Below, one piece after another: positions 1-7,862 of a DNA stretch of 64,000 nt; position 1 is the first letter of the stretch, and each line of letters opens with the position of its first letter. The notes under the pieces were generated by a model. That model did no database searches, was not told the DNA's origin, and saw only the letters and a program-made list of their open reading frames with translations. The stretch is from Thalassotalea marina (GTDB lineage: Bacteria; Pseudomonadota; Gammaproteobacteria; Enterobacterales; Alteromonadaceae): contig NZ_BNCK01000004.1 of assembly GCF_014656435.1 (NCBI RefSeq), forward strand, positions 310,001-374,000. The letters are read 5' to 3'. The position numbers and the translations under genes are program-made.

Positions 1-69
1 AGAAATTACCTTGCTGTAAATTTCAATTGGCTTATCGATAAACAAATTAATTTTACCAAAGGCAAATAA
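1..69 (+). CDS. C-terminal end of an unidentified protein (partial)
   Basis: The window opens inside an open frame that reads 22 codons to a TAA at 67-69. The residues (ending NWLIDKQINFTKGK) look like ordinary protein sequence and the frame is uninterrupted. The start and nearly all of the gene lie outside the window, so no family can be named. It converges on the small membrane-protein gene at 103-429. An open frame this short could occur by chance, so confidence is modest. Confidence 0.35.
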   Translation, partial: RNYLAVNFNWLIDKQINFTKGK

Positions 70-102
70 ACTGTTTTACGCTTTTGAAAGGTTCAACAAA
101 GC

Positions 103-429
103 TCAACGAATAAAATCTAAGTGTTTTTGATAAAAGTCGCCTACCAAAGATAAGTGTGTTCTTTTTCCAGAAATCGCATGGTAAAAACCTTGGCACCATA
201 ACAAAGCAACGCCTAAACTCAGTACCCAACCAATAAAAGGAATTAACAGAAAAAGTGCCGCGGTCAAAATTAACCCTAAGGAATCTCTCAAATGAAAGCG
301 TGCAAAAGAAGATTTATGGTTGCCATAAATAAACGCGGCTACTACCCAGCCAATAACAGTTACATAAGCCAATACTGAAACCAGCTTGGCATCTCCATAA
401 CATAAACGTGAATTAGAATTGATATTCAT
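103..429 (-). CDS. Small membrane protein, DUF4870/Tic20-like
   Basis: A protein of about 108 residues with hydrophobic segments near residues 16-35 and 48-80, the second probably forming two close helices. The pattern (soluble start, SVLAYVTVIGWVVA helix, FHLRDSLGL linker, paired helices) resembles the DUF4870/Tic20-like small inner-membrane proteins, whose function is unknown. The ATG at 429 is preferred over the TTG at 441 because a GGAG ribosome site sits six bases before it. It is monocistronic, with about 270 bases of AT-rich DNA separating it from clpA. The family call is by resemblance only. Confidence 0.6.
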   Translation of the reverse strand: MNINSNSRLCYGDAKLVSVLAYVTVIGWVVAAFIYGNHKSSFARFHLRDSLGLILTAALFLLIPFIGWVLSLGVALLWCQGFYHAISGKRTHLSLVGDFYQKHLDFIR

Positions 430-642
430 AAGCAGCTCCAAGTTTATTACTACAACATAAAGGTAACGCGTTACCTAAAAACATATCCATTGTTTACTAT
501 TTTAAATTTAGAGAATTTTTAAACTGTAAACAAATGTTAAGCTGTTACTTTAATGTTAAAACTTGATAGAAATGAAGCTATACAACTGTATTCATTAGTT
601 AATATTTAATTAGAATTTTTATTTATAGTTTTTGAAGTTTGT

Positions 643-676
643 ATAATTAAAAAGGCATTGCCTAAGCAATGCCTTA
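643..676 (-). terminator. Rho-independent terminator of clpA
   Basis: A perfect 10-bp stem (652-661 with 666-675) and a 4-base loop, followed on the minus strand by a T-rich stretch (TTTAATTAT). It lies just past the clpA stop and should end the clpS-clpA transcript. Confidence 0.85.
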
Positions 677-703
677 ATCAATCACCAAAAAACCTTACTA
701 AAA

Positions 704-2965
704 CTACTGATGTTCAATTAGCTCTTTTTTAGCTTCATAGCTCAAGAAAATTTCGTCCTTTTTAACACAGACTTTAGCGACGCCACCATTAACTAATTCA
801 CCAAAAAGTAACTCATTAGCTAGTGGCTTTTTCAGCTGTTCTTGAATTAGTCTTGCCATAGGTCTAGCCCCCATCGCTTTATCATAACCATGAACTGCTA
901 ACCATTTTTTAGCTTCTTTTGTTAATTCCAGAGATACACCTTTATCATCTAATTGCGCTTGCAACTCTACGATAAATTTATCAACAACTTGCTGAATGAC
1001 TTCATCAGATAGGTGATTAAACCAAATAATATTATCTAAGCGATTTCTAAATTCTGGTGAAAACACCTTGTTGATTTCATTCATTGCATCGAAGCTATGA
1101 TCTTGTTGTTTAAAACCAATTGATTGGCGCGTCGTTTCCGTCACACCAGCATTGGTTGTTAACACAAGAGTAATATTTCTGAAATCTGCTTTACGGCCGT
1201 TATTATCTGTTAAGGTACCGTGGTCCATTACTTGTAGCAAAATGTTGTATACGTCTGGATGCGCTTTCTCAATTTCATCAAGTAAAACCACCGCATGAGG
1301 GTGTTTTATTACAGCATCAGTAAGTAATCCACCTTGCTCGTATCCAACATATCCAGGAGGAGCACCAATTAACCGGCTAACAGCATGTTTTTCCATATAC
1401 TCAGACATGTCATATCTTAGCAACTCGACCCCTAATACTTTAGCTAATTGCTGTGTAATTTCGGTTTTACCTACACCTGTAGGGCCGGCAAATAAGAAGG
1501 AACCAACCGGTTTATTTTCTTGACCTAAGCCAGCTCTTGATAAACGAATAACAGACGTTAATTCATCTATCGCATGATCTTGACCAAATACCACCAGTTT
1601 TAAGTTTCTATCTAATGTATGTAGATTATCTTTCTCGCTACTTGAAACCGATTTTTCCGGAATTCTAGCCATTTTCGCTACGATTGACTCAATATCGATG
1701 TCATTGATCACTTTTTTGCGTTTATCAGCATTAACGAGCTGTTGTTTTGCTCCAGCTTCATCAATTACATCAATGGCTTTGTCGGGTAAAAATCGCTCAT
1801 TTATATATTTAGCTGACAACTGCGCAGCAGCTCTTAGCGCTTTGTTGGTATAACGAATACCATGATGAGCTTCGTATTTTTCTTTCAAACCTTGCAGTAT
1901 TTTGGTTGTATCATCAACACTTGGCTCGACTACATCGATCTTTTGGAAACGTCTCGCCAATGCGCGGTCTTTTTCAAAAATACTTTGGTACTCTTGATAT
2001 GTTGTAGAGCCTAAACAACGCAGTTTTCCAGATGACAACAAGGGTTTGATTAAGTTTGAAGCGTCCATCATGCCGCCAGACGCAGCACCAGCTCCAATGA
2101 TGGTGTGTATTTCATCAACGAATAAAATAGCGTTGCCTTCTTGCTCTAATTCTTTAAGTAAAGACTTAAAGCGTTTTTCAAAATCACCACGGTATTTAGT
2201 TCCCGCTAATAATGCACCTAAATCAAGTGAATAAATGGTGGTGTCAGCAAGAAATTCTGGTACCTTTTCAGACACAATAAGTGACGCTAAGCCCTCAGCA
2301 ATGGCTGTTTTACCTACGCCTGCTTCACCAACAAACAATGGATTGTTTTTTCGGCGTCTACCCAATACTTGTAATGTCCGCTCTAACTCACTTTCACGAC
2401 CGATAAGCGGATCAATTTTGCCACTTTTAGCAACTTCGTTAAGGTTAGTTGCAAAGTTTTCGACGGTGCGCGGTTCTTCCTCATGGTGTGAGGTAGCATC
2501 TTCCAATGCTTTATCCGAAGGATGCATATCCACTTTAGCAATACCGTGTGAAATAAAGTTAACAATATCTAAACGGCTAATATCAGATTTTTTCAGAAAA
2601 TATGCCGCTTGTGATTCTTGCTCGCTAAAAATAGCGACAAGTACGTTAGAGCCATTAACTTCGTTTTTACCCGACGATTGGACATGAAACACTGCCCGCT
2701 GTAAAACGCGTTGAAAACCTAAAGTCGGCTGAGTTTCTCTCTCCTCTTCTCCCTCAGGAATTACAGGAGTCGTTTCAGTAATGAAATCTAACAGCTCTTT
2801 TTTAAGTTTTGCCATATCTGCGCCACAAGCTTTCAACGCTTCAATAGATGAAGGGTTGTCTAATAACGCCAACAACAAATGTTCGACGGTCATAAACTCA
2901 TGACGGGATTCCTTCGCTTGACGGAAGGCCATATTTAAGGAAATTTCTAAGTCTTTGTTTAACAT
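704..2965 (-). CDS. clpA: ATP-dependent Clp protease ATP-binding subunit ClpA
   Basis: A hexameric AAA+ unfoldase that feeds substrates, including N-degron proteins delivered by ClpS, into the ClpP protease in the cytoplasm. The 753 residues show an N-terminal Clp-N repeat domain (about 1-145), a first ATPase module with Walker A GEAGVGKT at 213-220 and a DEIHT Walker B, and a second module with GPTGVGKT near residue 495 and LLDEIEKAHP. The SIGF loop late in the second module matches the IGF/IGL tripeptide that docks ClpP. Length equals the family norm. It lies 29 bases downstream of clpS in the conserved clpS-clpA order. ClpP is not in the window. Confidence 0.97.
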   Translation of the reverse strand: MLNKDLEISLNMAFRQAKESRHEFMTVEHLLLALLDNPSSIEALKACGADMAKLKKELLDFITETTPVIPEGEEERETQPTLGFQRVLQRAVFHVQSSGKNEVNGSNVLVAIFSEQESQAAYFLKKSDISRLDIVNFISHGIAKVDMHPSDKALEDATSHHEEEPRTVENFATNLNEVAKSGKIDPLIGRESELERTLQVLGRRRKNNPLFVGEAGVGKTAIAEGLASLIVSEKVPEFLADTTIYSLDLGALLAGTKYRGDFEKRFKSLLKELEQEGNAILFVDEIHTIIGAGAASGGMMDASNLIKPLLSSGKLRCLGSTTYQEYQSIFEKDRALARRFQKIDVVEPSVDDTTKILQGLKEKYEAHHGIRYTNKALRAAAQLSAKYINERFLPDKAIDVIDEAGAKQQLVNADKRKKVINDIDIESIVAKMARIPEKSVSSSEKDNLHTLDRNLKLVVFGQDHAIDELTSVIRLSRAGLGQENKPVGSFLFAGPTGVGKTEITQQLAKVLGVELLRYDMSEYMEKHAVSRLIGAPPGYVGYEQGGLLTDAVIKHPHAVVLLDEIEKAHPDVYNILLQVMDHGTLTDNNGRKADFRNITLVLTTNAGVTETTRQSIGFKQQDHSFDAMNEINKVFSPEFRNRLDNIIWFNHLSDEVIQQVVDKFIVELQAQLDDKGVSLELTKEAKKWLAVHGYDKAMGARPMARLIQEQLKKPLANELLFGELVNGGVAKVCVKKDEIFLSYEAKKELIEHQ

Positions 2966-2994
2966 AGGCTACTCCACTCAACATCTCGCAAAAA

Positions 2995-3315
2995 TCAGGC
3001 TTGTTCCATGGTACATAACAATGGGTGTTGATTCTCCATTGCATAATCACATACCAGGCTCACTTTAGTTTCTGCTACTTCTGCAGTATATGTGCCACAA
3101 CGGCCCTTCCCTTTATAGTGAACTTCGAGCATAACATCCGTCGCTTTCTCGTCGTTCATCCCAAAAAACTTCTTTAATACCTCTATTACGAAATCCATTG
3201 GCGTATAGTCGTCGTTTAACAGTATTACGTTGTACATTGGCGGTTTTTGATGCTGCTCAGTAACGTCTTCTTCAAGCAGTTCCTGAGAATCAAACATTTC
3301 TTTCCAATTACTCAT
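2995..3315 (-). CDS. clpS: ClpS adaptor of the N-end rule pathway
   Basis: A 106-residue cytoplasmic adaptor that binds destabilising N-terminal residues and hands the substrates to ClpA. The core is typical: [19 protein letters not shown] (an NDDYT-type motif that helps form the amino-acid pocket), then a helix with EVLKKFF and the [13 protein letters not shown] segment ending in CTMEQA. The N-terminal 25 residues are acidic and flexible, as in E. coli ClpS. It is first in the clpS-clpA operon and divergent from cspD, a gene order shared with E. coli. Confidence 0.96.
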   Translation of the reverse strand: MSNWKEMFDSQELLEEDVTEQHQKPPMYNVILLNDDYTPMDFVIEVLKKFFGMNDEKATDVMLEVHYKGKGRCGTYTAEVAETKVSLVCDYAMENQHPLLCTMEQA

Positions 3316-3526
3316 TCTTTTATATTAGACTCTGTGTGAAAAATTTGCTTCAACAATTTTATGAAATTAACCATTTCAAACGTTAATTATTTGTGAAATG
3401 GACTTGACTATTTAATTTAATTATCTACATTTATGGATGTGACTAAATTTTAGTCACTGGACAATATGTAGTGTGTTTTTGGGGAAGCATACCTAATTAC
3501 CGATGAATTTAGAAGGAAGTTGATGT

Positions 3527-3751
3527 ATGGCTCACGGTAAAGTGAAATGGTTTAATAACGCAAAAGGTTTTGGTTTTATTCGTCCGGATGACGGTGGTGA
3601 AGACATTTTCGCTCATTACTCGACAATTCAAATGGATGGATACCGTACGTTAAAAGCCGGTCAAGACGTGGATTATGAGCTAAATGCAGGTCCAAAAGGA
3701 CATCACGCATCTAGTATCACACCGATTGATTTAGAAGAATCAAACGAATAA
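3527..3751 (+). CDS. cspD: Cold-shock-like protein CspD
   Basis: A 74-residue single cold-shock domain (OB fold) that binds single-stranded nucleic acid. RNP1 (KGFGFI) and RNP2 (DIFAHY) are intact. The string STIQMDGYRTLKAGQ is characteristic of CspD rather than CspA. E. coli CspD inhibits DNA replication in stationary phase; that role is known for the family and only inferred here. An AAGGA ribosome site precedes the ATG. The divergent position opposite clpS-clpA is conserved and supports the specific name. Confidence 0.93.
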   Translation: MAHGKVKWFNNAKGFGFIRPDDGGEDIFAHYSTIQMDGYRTLKAGQDVDYELNAGPKGHHASSITPIDLEESNE

Positions 3752-3763
3752 TTTTGATTCAAA

Positions 3764-3793
3764 AAAACACAGCCTTTGAGCTGTGTTTTTTTA
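3764..3793 (+). terminator. Rho-independent terminator of cspD
   Basis: A 10-bp perfect stem (3764-3773 with 3780-3789) around a CTTTGA loop, followed by a T-run. It directly follows the cspD stop. Confidence 0.88.
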
Positions 3794-3850
3794 TGCCTGA
3801 AATTTAATAAAACGCTTATACCAATTTATTTGCGTATATGTTGTTACGTT

Positions 3851-5086
3851 CTATTCGTATCTTAAAGCATCAATTGGATCAAGGTTTGCTGCTTTAGCTG
3901 CGGGTATTATGCCAAAAAGTAACCCTACACCAGCACTGAAACCAAACGACAACATCACCGCCCACATTGGAACTTGTGCATCGGGTAAGTCAATGGCACT
4001 ACTAACTAATGCGCCAGCGCCGTATCCTAATGCCAAACCAATCAAGCCGCCCAATAGACACAATACAACCGCTTCAACAAGAAACTGTAGCAATATATCA
4101 ACCCTTGTCGCACCTAATGCTTTTTGAATACCAATTTCACGAGTACGTTCAGTCACTGATACCAACATGATGTTCATGATACCAATACCACCTACAAGCA
4201 AAGAAATACCAACAACACCACTTAACACCATAGTAGTATTTGATGTGATTTTATTTACCGTATCTAACATTTGCTCAGCGGTACTTATTTTAAAATCATC
4301 ACTATCATCTTCAGATAGCGTATGCGAGCGACGAAGCAAGTTAGTAATATGTTGCTTAACCTTATCTATGTCATCAGCATTTACTACTTGTAATGAAATA
4401 CTGATATCAGGCTCTTGTGCTCCACCAAGCAAAGCTTGTGTTGTTGAATAAGGTAAAAGCACGTAGTCGTCTTGGTCAAAGCCAAACATTTTGCCCAATT
4501 TTTCAAGCACACCTATGACTTTAAACCACTCACCACCAATTTTGATGTATTGGCCTACAACCTCACCTTTCATCTCTAATTTGTCGACAATCGATGGACC
4601 AAGCACAGCAACACGTCGGCGCGTTTTATCGTCACTTGAATTAAAGAAGCGCCCTTGTTCAGGGTAAATACCATATAAAGCTTGATATGATGCCCCTGTA
4701 CCGATAACCCGTGTAGTGGTTGACTCGCTTTTATACTGAACTAATCCATTAGGTCCAACCGCAGCAACGGTAGGCGTAATATTTTTTATACCTTGTACTT
4801 TATATTTGATTTCCAAGAAATCTCTATAAGTTAACTTAGCAATTTTTCCCTGCAGTCTCTCCTCGAGTGGCGTATGAGAATTAATTGACACTACGTTGGT
4901 GCCCATGCCGTCAAACTGTGCGGTGATGCTACTACTTAACCCTTGCACAACGGATACAACAGCAATAACGGATGCTACACCAATAATAATGCCCAAGGTG
5001 GTAAGAAAACTTCTAAAACCATGCGCTTTTACCGACAATACAGCGGAGCGGCAACTTTCTATCAGCTTAAATGAAAAACTAGACAA
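3851..5086 (-). CDS. MacB-like ABC transporter permease (FtsX type)
   Basis: Inner-membrane permease of a tripartite export system. It has the MacB layout: a first helix at about residues 20-45 (SFLTTLGIIIGVASVIAVVSV), a large periplasmic domain of roughly 200 residues, then three helices in an FtsX domain ending PAAKAANLDPIDALRYE, a typical MacB tail. Unlike E. coli MacB the ATPase is a separate gene (5079-5801). The TTG at 5086 is chosen as start because a full AGGAGG site (5093-5098) lies six bases upstream; an ATG at 5110 is possible. The start overlaps the ATPase stop by 8 bases, so the two are probably translationally coupled. Substrate unknown. Confidence 0.88.
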   Translation of the reverse strand: MSSFSFKLIESCRSAVLSVKAHGFRSFLTTLGIIIGVASVIAVVSVVQGLSSSITAQFDGMGTNVVSINSHTPLEERLQGKIAKLTYRDFLEIKYKVQGIKNITPTVAAVGPNGLVQYKSESTTTRVIGTGASYQALYGIYPEQGRFFNSSDDKTRRRVAVLGPSIVDKLEMKGEVVGQYIKIGGEWFKVIGVLEKLGKMFGFDQDDYVLLPYSTTQALLGGAQEPDISISLQVVNADDIDKVKQHITNLLRRSHTLSEDDSDDFKISTAEQMLDTVNKITSNTTMVLSGVVGISLLVGGIGIMNIMLVSVTERTREIGIQKALGATRVDILLQFLVEAVVLCLLGGLIGLALGYGAGALVSSAIDLPDAQVPMWAVMLSFGFSAGVGLLFGIIPAAKAANLDPIDALRYE

Positions 5087-5801
5087 CTCGAGCCTCCTCG
5101 CCATGTTCATTAGTCAAAGTATCAGAGACTAACTGCCCATCCATTAGCCTGATCACCCGTTTACAACGATCTGCAATATCTTGTTCATGGGTAACAATGA
5201 TCAAGGTTTGTCCCTCGTTATAAAGCTGATCAAACAGTGTCATAATTTCAGCCGTGGTCGATGAGTCAAGATTACCTGTTGGTTCATCGGCTAACAAAAT
5301 TGCAGGTTTAGTTACAAGTGCACGCGCAATAGCTACACGTTGGCGCTGGCCACCAGACAACTGATTTGGCAAGTGATTTACTCTTTCAGCCAACCCAACA
5401 CGGGTTAACGCCTCAATCGCCATGGCTTTTCGCTCTTTTACGTTTAGACCACGATAAATCAAAGGCTGCATTACATTTTGTAATGCAGTAGCTCTAGGCA
5501 ATAGGTTAAAACTTTGAAATATAAAACCAATTTCTAAATTTCTAACCGCGGCCAACTCAGCTTCACTCAACGCAGCGACATTTTGTGACTTCAATATATA
5601 GGCACCACGCGAAGGTGAATCTAAACACCCTAAGATATTCATTAAGGTTGATTTACCTGATCCTGATGGACCTATGATGGCAAGGTAGTCATTTTGAAAG
5701 ATATCTAGCGAAAAGTTATTTAAAGCAAAAAACTCTTCACCGGCCATGTTATAGCTCTTTGCAATATCTTCTAATCGAATAACGGTTTGTTTGTTATCCA
5801 T
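5079..5801 (-). CDS. MacB/LolD-type ABC transporter ATP-binding protein
   Basis: Cytoplasmic ATPase for the permease at 3851-5086. It carries Walker A GPSGSGKST, the Q-loop FQSFNLLPRATALQNV, the LSGGQRQRVAIARAL signature, Walker B ILLADEPTGNLDS and the H-loop VTHE. This is the LolD/MacB subfamily, whose members use ATP for mechanical transmission to periplasmic partners. The ATG at 5801 is chosen because an AGAGG ribosome site precedes it and the ABC domain begins soon after; a longer frame to 5840 would overlap the adaptor gene. It starts one base after the adaptor stop, so it belongs to the same operon. Confidence 0.92.
   Translation of the reverse strand: MDNKQTVIRLEDIAKSYNMAGEEFFALNNFSLDIFQNDYLAIIGPSGSGKSTLMNILGCLDSPSRGAYILKSQNVAALSEAELAAVRNLEIGFIFQSFNLLPRATALQNVMQPLIYRGLNVKERKAMAIEALTRVGLAERVNHLPNQLSGGQRQRVAIARALVTKPAILLADEPTGNLDSSTTAEIMTLFDQLYNEGQTLIIVTHEQDIADRCKRVIRLMDGQLVSDTLTNEHGEEARVV
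5093..5098 (-). promoter_or_regulatory. Consensus ribosome binding site setting a TTG start
   Basis: AGGAGG on the minus strand, six bases before the TTG at 5086. It lies inside the last codons of the ATPase gene. Nothing comparable precedes the ATG at 5110, so it points to the TTG as the permease start. Confidence 0.7.
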
Positions 5802-5802
5802 A

Positions 5803-6984
5803 TTATGCCTCTTGCTCTGATACCTTAACGGCTTGGTCATCCTTTAACTTATCTAGTGCTCGTGCTGGGCCAATGATCACTTTGTCTCCAACATTTATGC
5901 CTTTAGTTACTTCCTGTAACCTATCATTTGAGATACCTAATTCAACAATGCGCTTGTGCGCTTTACCATCAACTAGCACAAACACGTGGCTTTCATGGTT
6001 GTCTTGTTTAGTGGCATCTTTTTCGTTTTCACTAGAAATAACAGACTCTGTTGGTACCGCTACCGTCTCTGATTTTTGTTGAGTATAAATTTCTGCCCGG
6101 CAACTCATACCTGGTCGAACAGCGACGTCTGCAGCATCCTCTAACAATATTTTAACGGTAAAACTTAAACCTTGACGCCCCAACGCCCTCTTCGCCGATG
6201 TTGCTATATTTTGTACTGTTCCTGTTAACGGTGTATCAGGAAATGCCACAGCAAAAATATCTGCGCTTTGGCCGACACTCACATTGGCAATATCAGCTTC
6301 ATCAACTTCAACTTCAATAAGGATGTTTGACGGATCCGCTAAAGTGATCAGATCAGAGCCAACTATATTTGTTGTGCCACTGATTGCCGTTTCACCTTCT
6401 TTAATATCAACAGAAGTGGCGATACCATCAATTGGCGATCTAAATACCGTTTTTGATAACCTTTCTTCTGCTTTATCAAGTGCCGCTCGAGCTTGAGCTA
6501 AAGATTCTTGGCGAGATCTTAAGTCAATTTTTGCCAAAGCGTATTGGTTGTCTATTTGCTCGTAAGCATCTTGATCTAAGATTTTACGTTTAAATAGATC
6601 ATGTTTTCTCTGCCATTGAGCCTTTAAGTTTTCTAACTGTTTCTTTTGACGTTCAATGGCAATAGTCTGAATTCTAACAAATGCCGCTTGTTGTTCTACG
6701 TCAGCTTTAAAGGCTTTTGGCTCAAGTCGCATTAACACTTGGCCTTTTGATACCGGATCACCCTCTTCGATTAACATTTCGCTTACGCGACCTATCACTT
6801 CAGAGCGTAATTGCACTTGTTCTTTGTAAACCAAGGTACCAGAGGCCAAGATTGAGCTTTTTATTTCTTCAAGTTGAACTTCTGCCACCTTTACTTCAAC
6901 ATCAGATGACTGGCCTGTTTTTTTGAAGTAAGCAGTGGCTACAAGAGCCACTGCCACTAAAGTGATAATTATCGCTTTTTTCAT
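5803..6984 (-). CDS. MacA-like periplasmic adaptor (HlyD/RND family)
   Basis: Membrane-fusion protein that would join the MacB-like permease to an outer-membrane channel. It begins with a membrane anchor (MKKAIIITLVAVALVATAYF), then a lipoyl half-motif (VIGRVSEMLIEEGDPVSKGQVLMRL), a coiled-coil hairpin at about residues 85-165, the second lipoyl half (FRSPIDGIATSVDIKEGETA), and beta-barrel and membrane-proximal domains. The ATG at 6984 has a GGTGA site seven bases upstream and starts the signal anchor, so the longer frame to 7026 is rejected. It lies 11 bases after the Yip1 gene. No outer-membrane factor is in this operon, so a shared TolC-type protein is likely. Confidence 0.9.
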   Translation of the reverse strand: MKKAIIITLVAVALVATAYFKKTGQSSDVEVKVAEVQLEEIKSSILASGTLVYKEQVQLRSEVIGRVSEMLIEEGDPVSKGQVLMRLEPKAFKADVEQQAAFVRIQTIAIERQKKQLENLKAQWQRKHDLFKRKILDQDAYEQIDNQYALAKIDLRSRQESLAQARAALDKAEERLSKTVFRSPIDGIATSVDIKEGETAISGTTNIVGSDLITLADPSNILIEVEVDEADIANVSVGQSADIFAVAFPDTPLTGTVQNIATSAKRALGRQGLSFTVKILLEDAADVAVRPGMSCRAEIYTQQKSETVAVPTESVISSENEKDATKQDNHESHVFVLVDGKAHKRIVELGISNDRLQEVTKGINVGDKVIIGPARALDKLKDDQAVKVSEQEA

Positions 6985-6995
6985 AATATCACCGC

Positions 6996-7715
6996 TTAAC
7001 CAGCAAAGGTGATATAAATCGCCCAACAGCTAAAGATGACTGCAGAAGGAATAACAGCAATGGTAAACGATTTATTAGTTTCAATGTTTAAATAGGCTTT
7101 AATACCAACAGTCGTCAGGAAGATACTCCAGAAAGTAAAAACATTGATCGCTTCAGCAAAACCATACCAAGCATTTCCCATGTCTAAACCTAGTAATAAA
7201 CTATTTAACGAAGCTGGCTGTAAATCTTGCATTGCAATTTTGCCGTCAGGTGCAAAAACGATAACTAATATCGACACTAAACTAGCTACTACTAATGGCA
7301 TATTAGCCCACCAAGTGAAACCATACCATTGAGTGAAGGTGTATTCGCTCTTAGTTGAAATTTTGCTAGCAATGTTTAAATACACAGCGAAAATTAAGCT
7401 AACCACAATCAAAGTTAGCGGCCCACCGATTAAAGTACCGTATTTAAGAACATCGATACTCATCGTTTCACGCATGGCTTTGATTTCGTCATCACTCATA
7501 GCGTTGTTTTTGGTTATTTGCTCAATGTTTTGATTTTGTAACCATTCAGCATCTACCACTGAGAAATAGTATGAGTAAGTAGCCAGCATTGCGACTACTA
7601 CAAAAATGAATGGCACCCAAGACCAACCTTTTTTCTCTTTGACGGTATTAAATGCTTGTTCTGGCGAAATTAGCGCATCAATGCTTGCTGCAAATGCATT
7701 AGAAGATTCTTTCAT
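6996..7715 (-). CDS. Yip1-family integral membrane protein
   Basis: A 239-residue inner-membrane protein with about five predicted helices and a cytoplasmic start containing ALISPEQAFNTVKEKKGWSW, the amphipathic entry common in bacterial Yip1-domain proteins. The last helices include FTIAVIPSAVIFSCWAIYITF. Function of bacterial Yip1 proteins is poorly known. It is the first gene of the operon leading into the MacA/MacB-like genes, which suggests a role in assembling or sensing for that exporter (inference). The ATG at 7715 has an AGAGG site eight bases upstream; the longer frame to 7757 lacks one. Confidence 0.8.
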   Translation of the reverse strand: MKESSNAFAASIDALISPEQAFNTVKEKKGWSWVPFIFVVVAMLATYSYYFSVVDAEWLQNQNIEQITKNNAMSDDEIKAMRETMSIDVLKYGTLIGGPLTLIVVSLIFAVYLNIASKISTKSEYTFTQWYGFTWWANMPLVVASLVSILVIVFAPDGKIAMQDLQPASLNSLLLGLDMGNAWYGFAEAINVFTFWSIFLTTVGIKAYLNIETNKSFTIAVIPSAVIFSCWAIYITFAG

Positions 7716-7773
7716 AGTGTTGCCTCTATTATTATTAATTAAATTCCATTCGGACACATTGAGATTATCAATA

Positions 7774-7788
7774 TGACATATTATGTCA
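7774..7788. promoter_or_regulatory. Perfect inverted repeat upstream of the Yip1-MacAB-like operon
   Basis: TGACATA-T-TATGTCA, perfect 7-base arms with a one-base centre, about 60-75 bases before the Yip1 start codon. On the minus strand its edge reads TTGACA, so an operator overlapping a -35 element is plausible, though no convincing -10 box is visible at the right spacing. The binding protein is unknown. Confidence 0.45.
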
Positions 7789-7862
7789 ATTGAAAATTTA
7801 CAATGTTCTGTTTGACGAGGTTAGTCTATGGTGAGTTTTTTTTATTACATTAAATTTACAAA

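Noticed and set aside
2046-2687. Plus-strand frames of 62 and 150 codons inside clpA
   Set aside because: They lie wholly antisense to conserved clpA codons and resemble no protein; shadow frames.
3812-3836. Second copy of the MITE terminal repeat (TTATACCAATTTATTTG)
   Set aside because: Only about ten bases match and there is no partner repeat, so it is not counted as an element.
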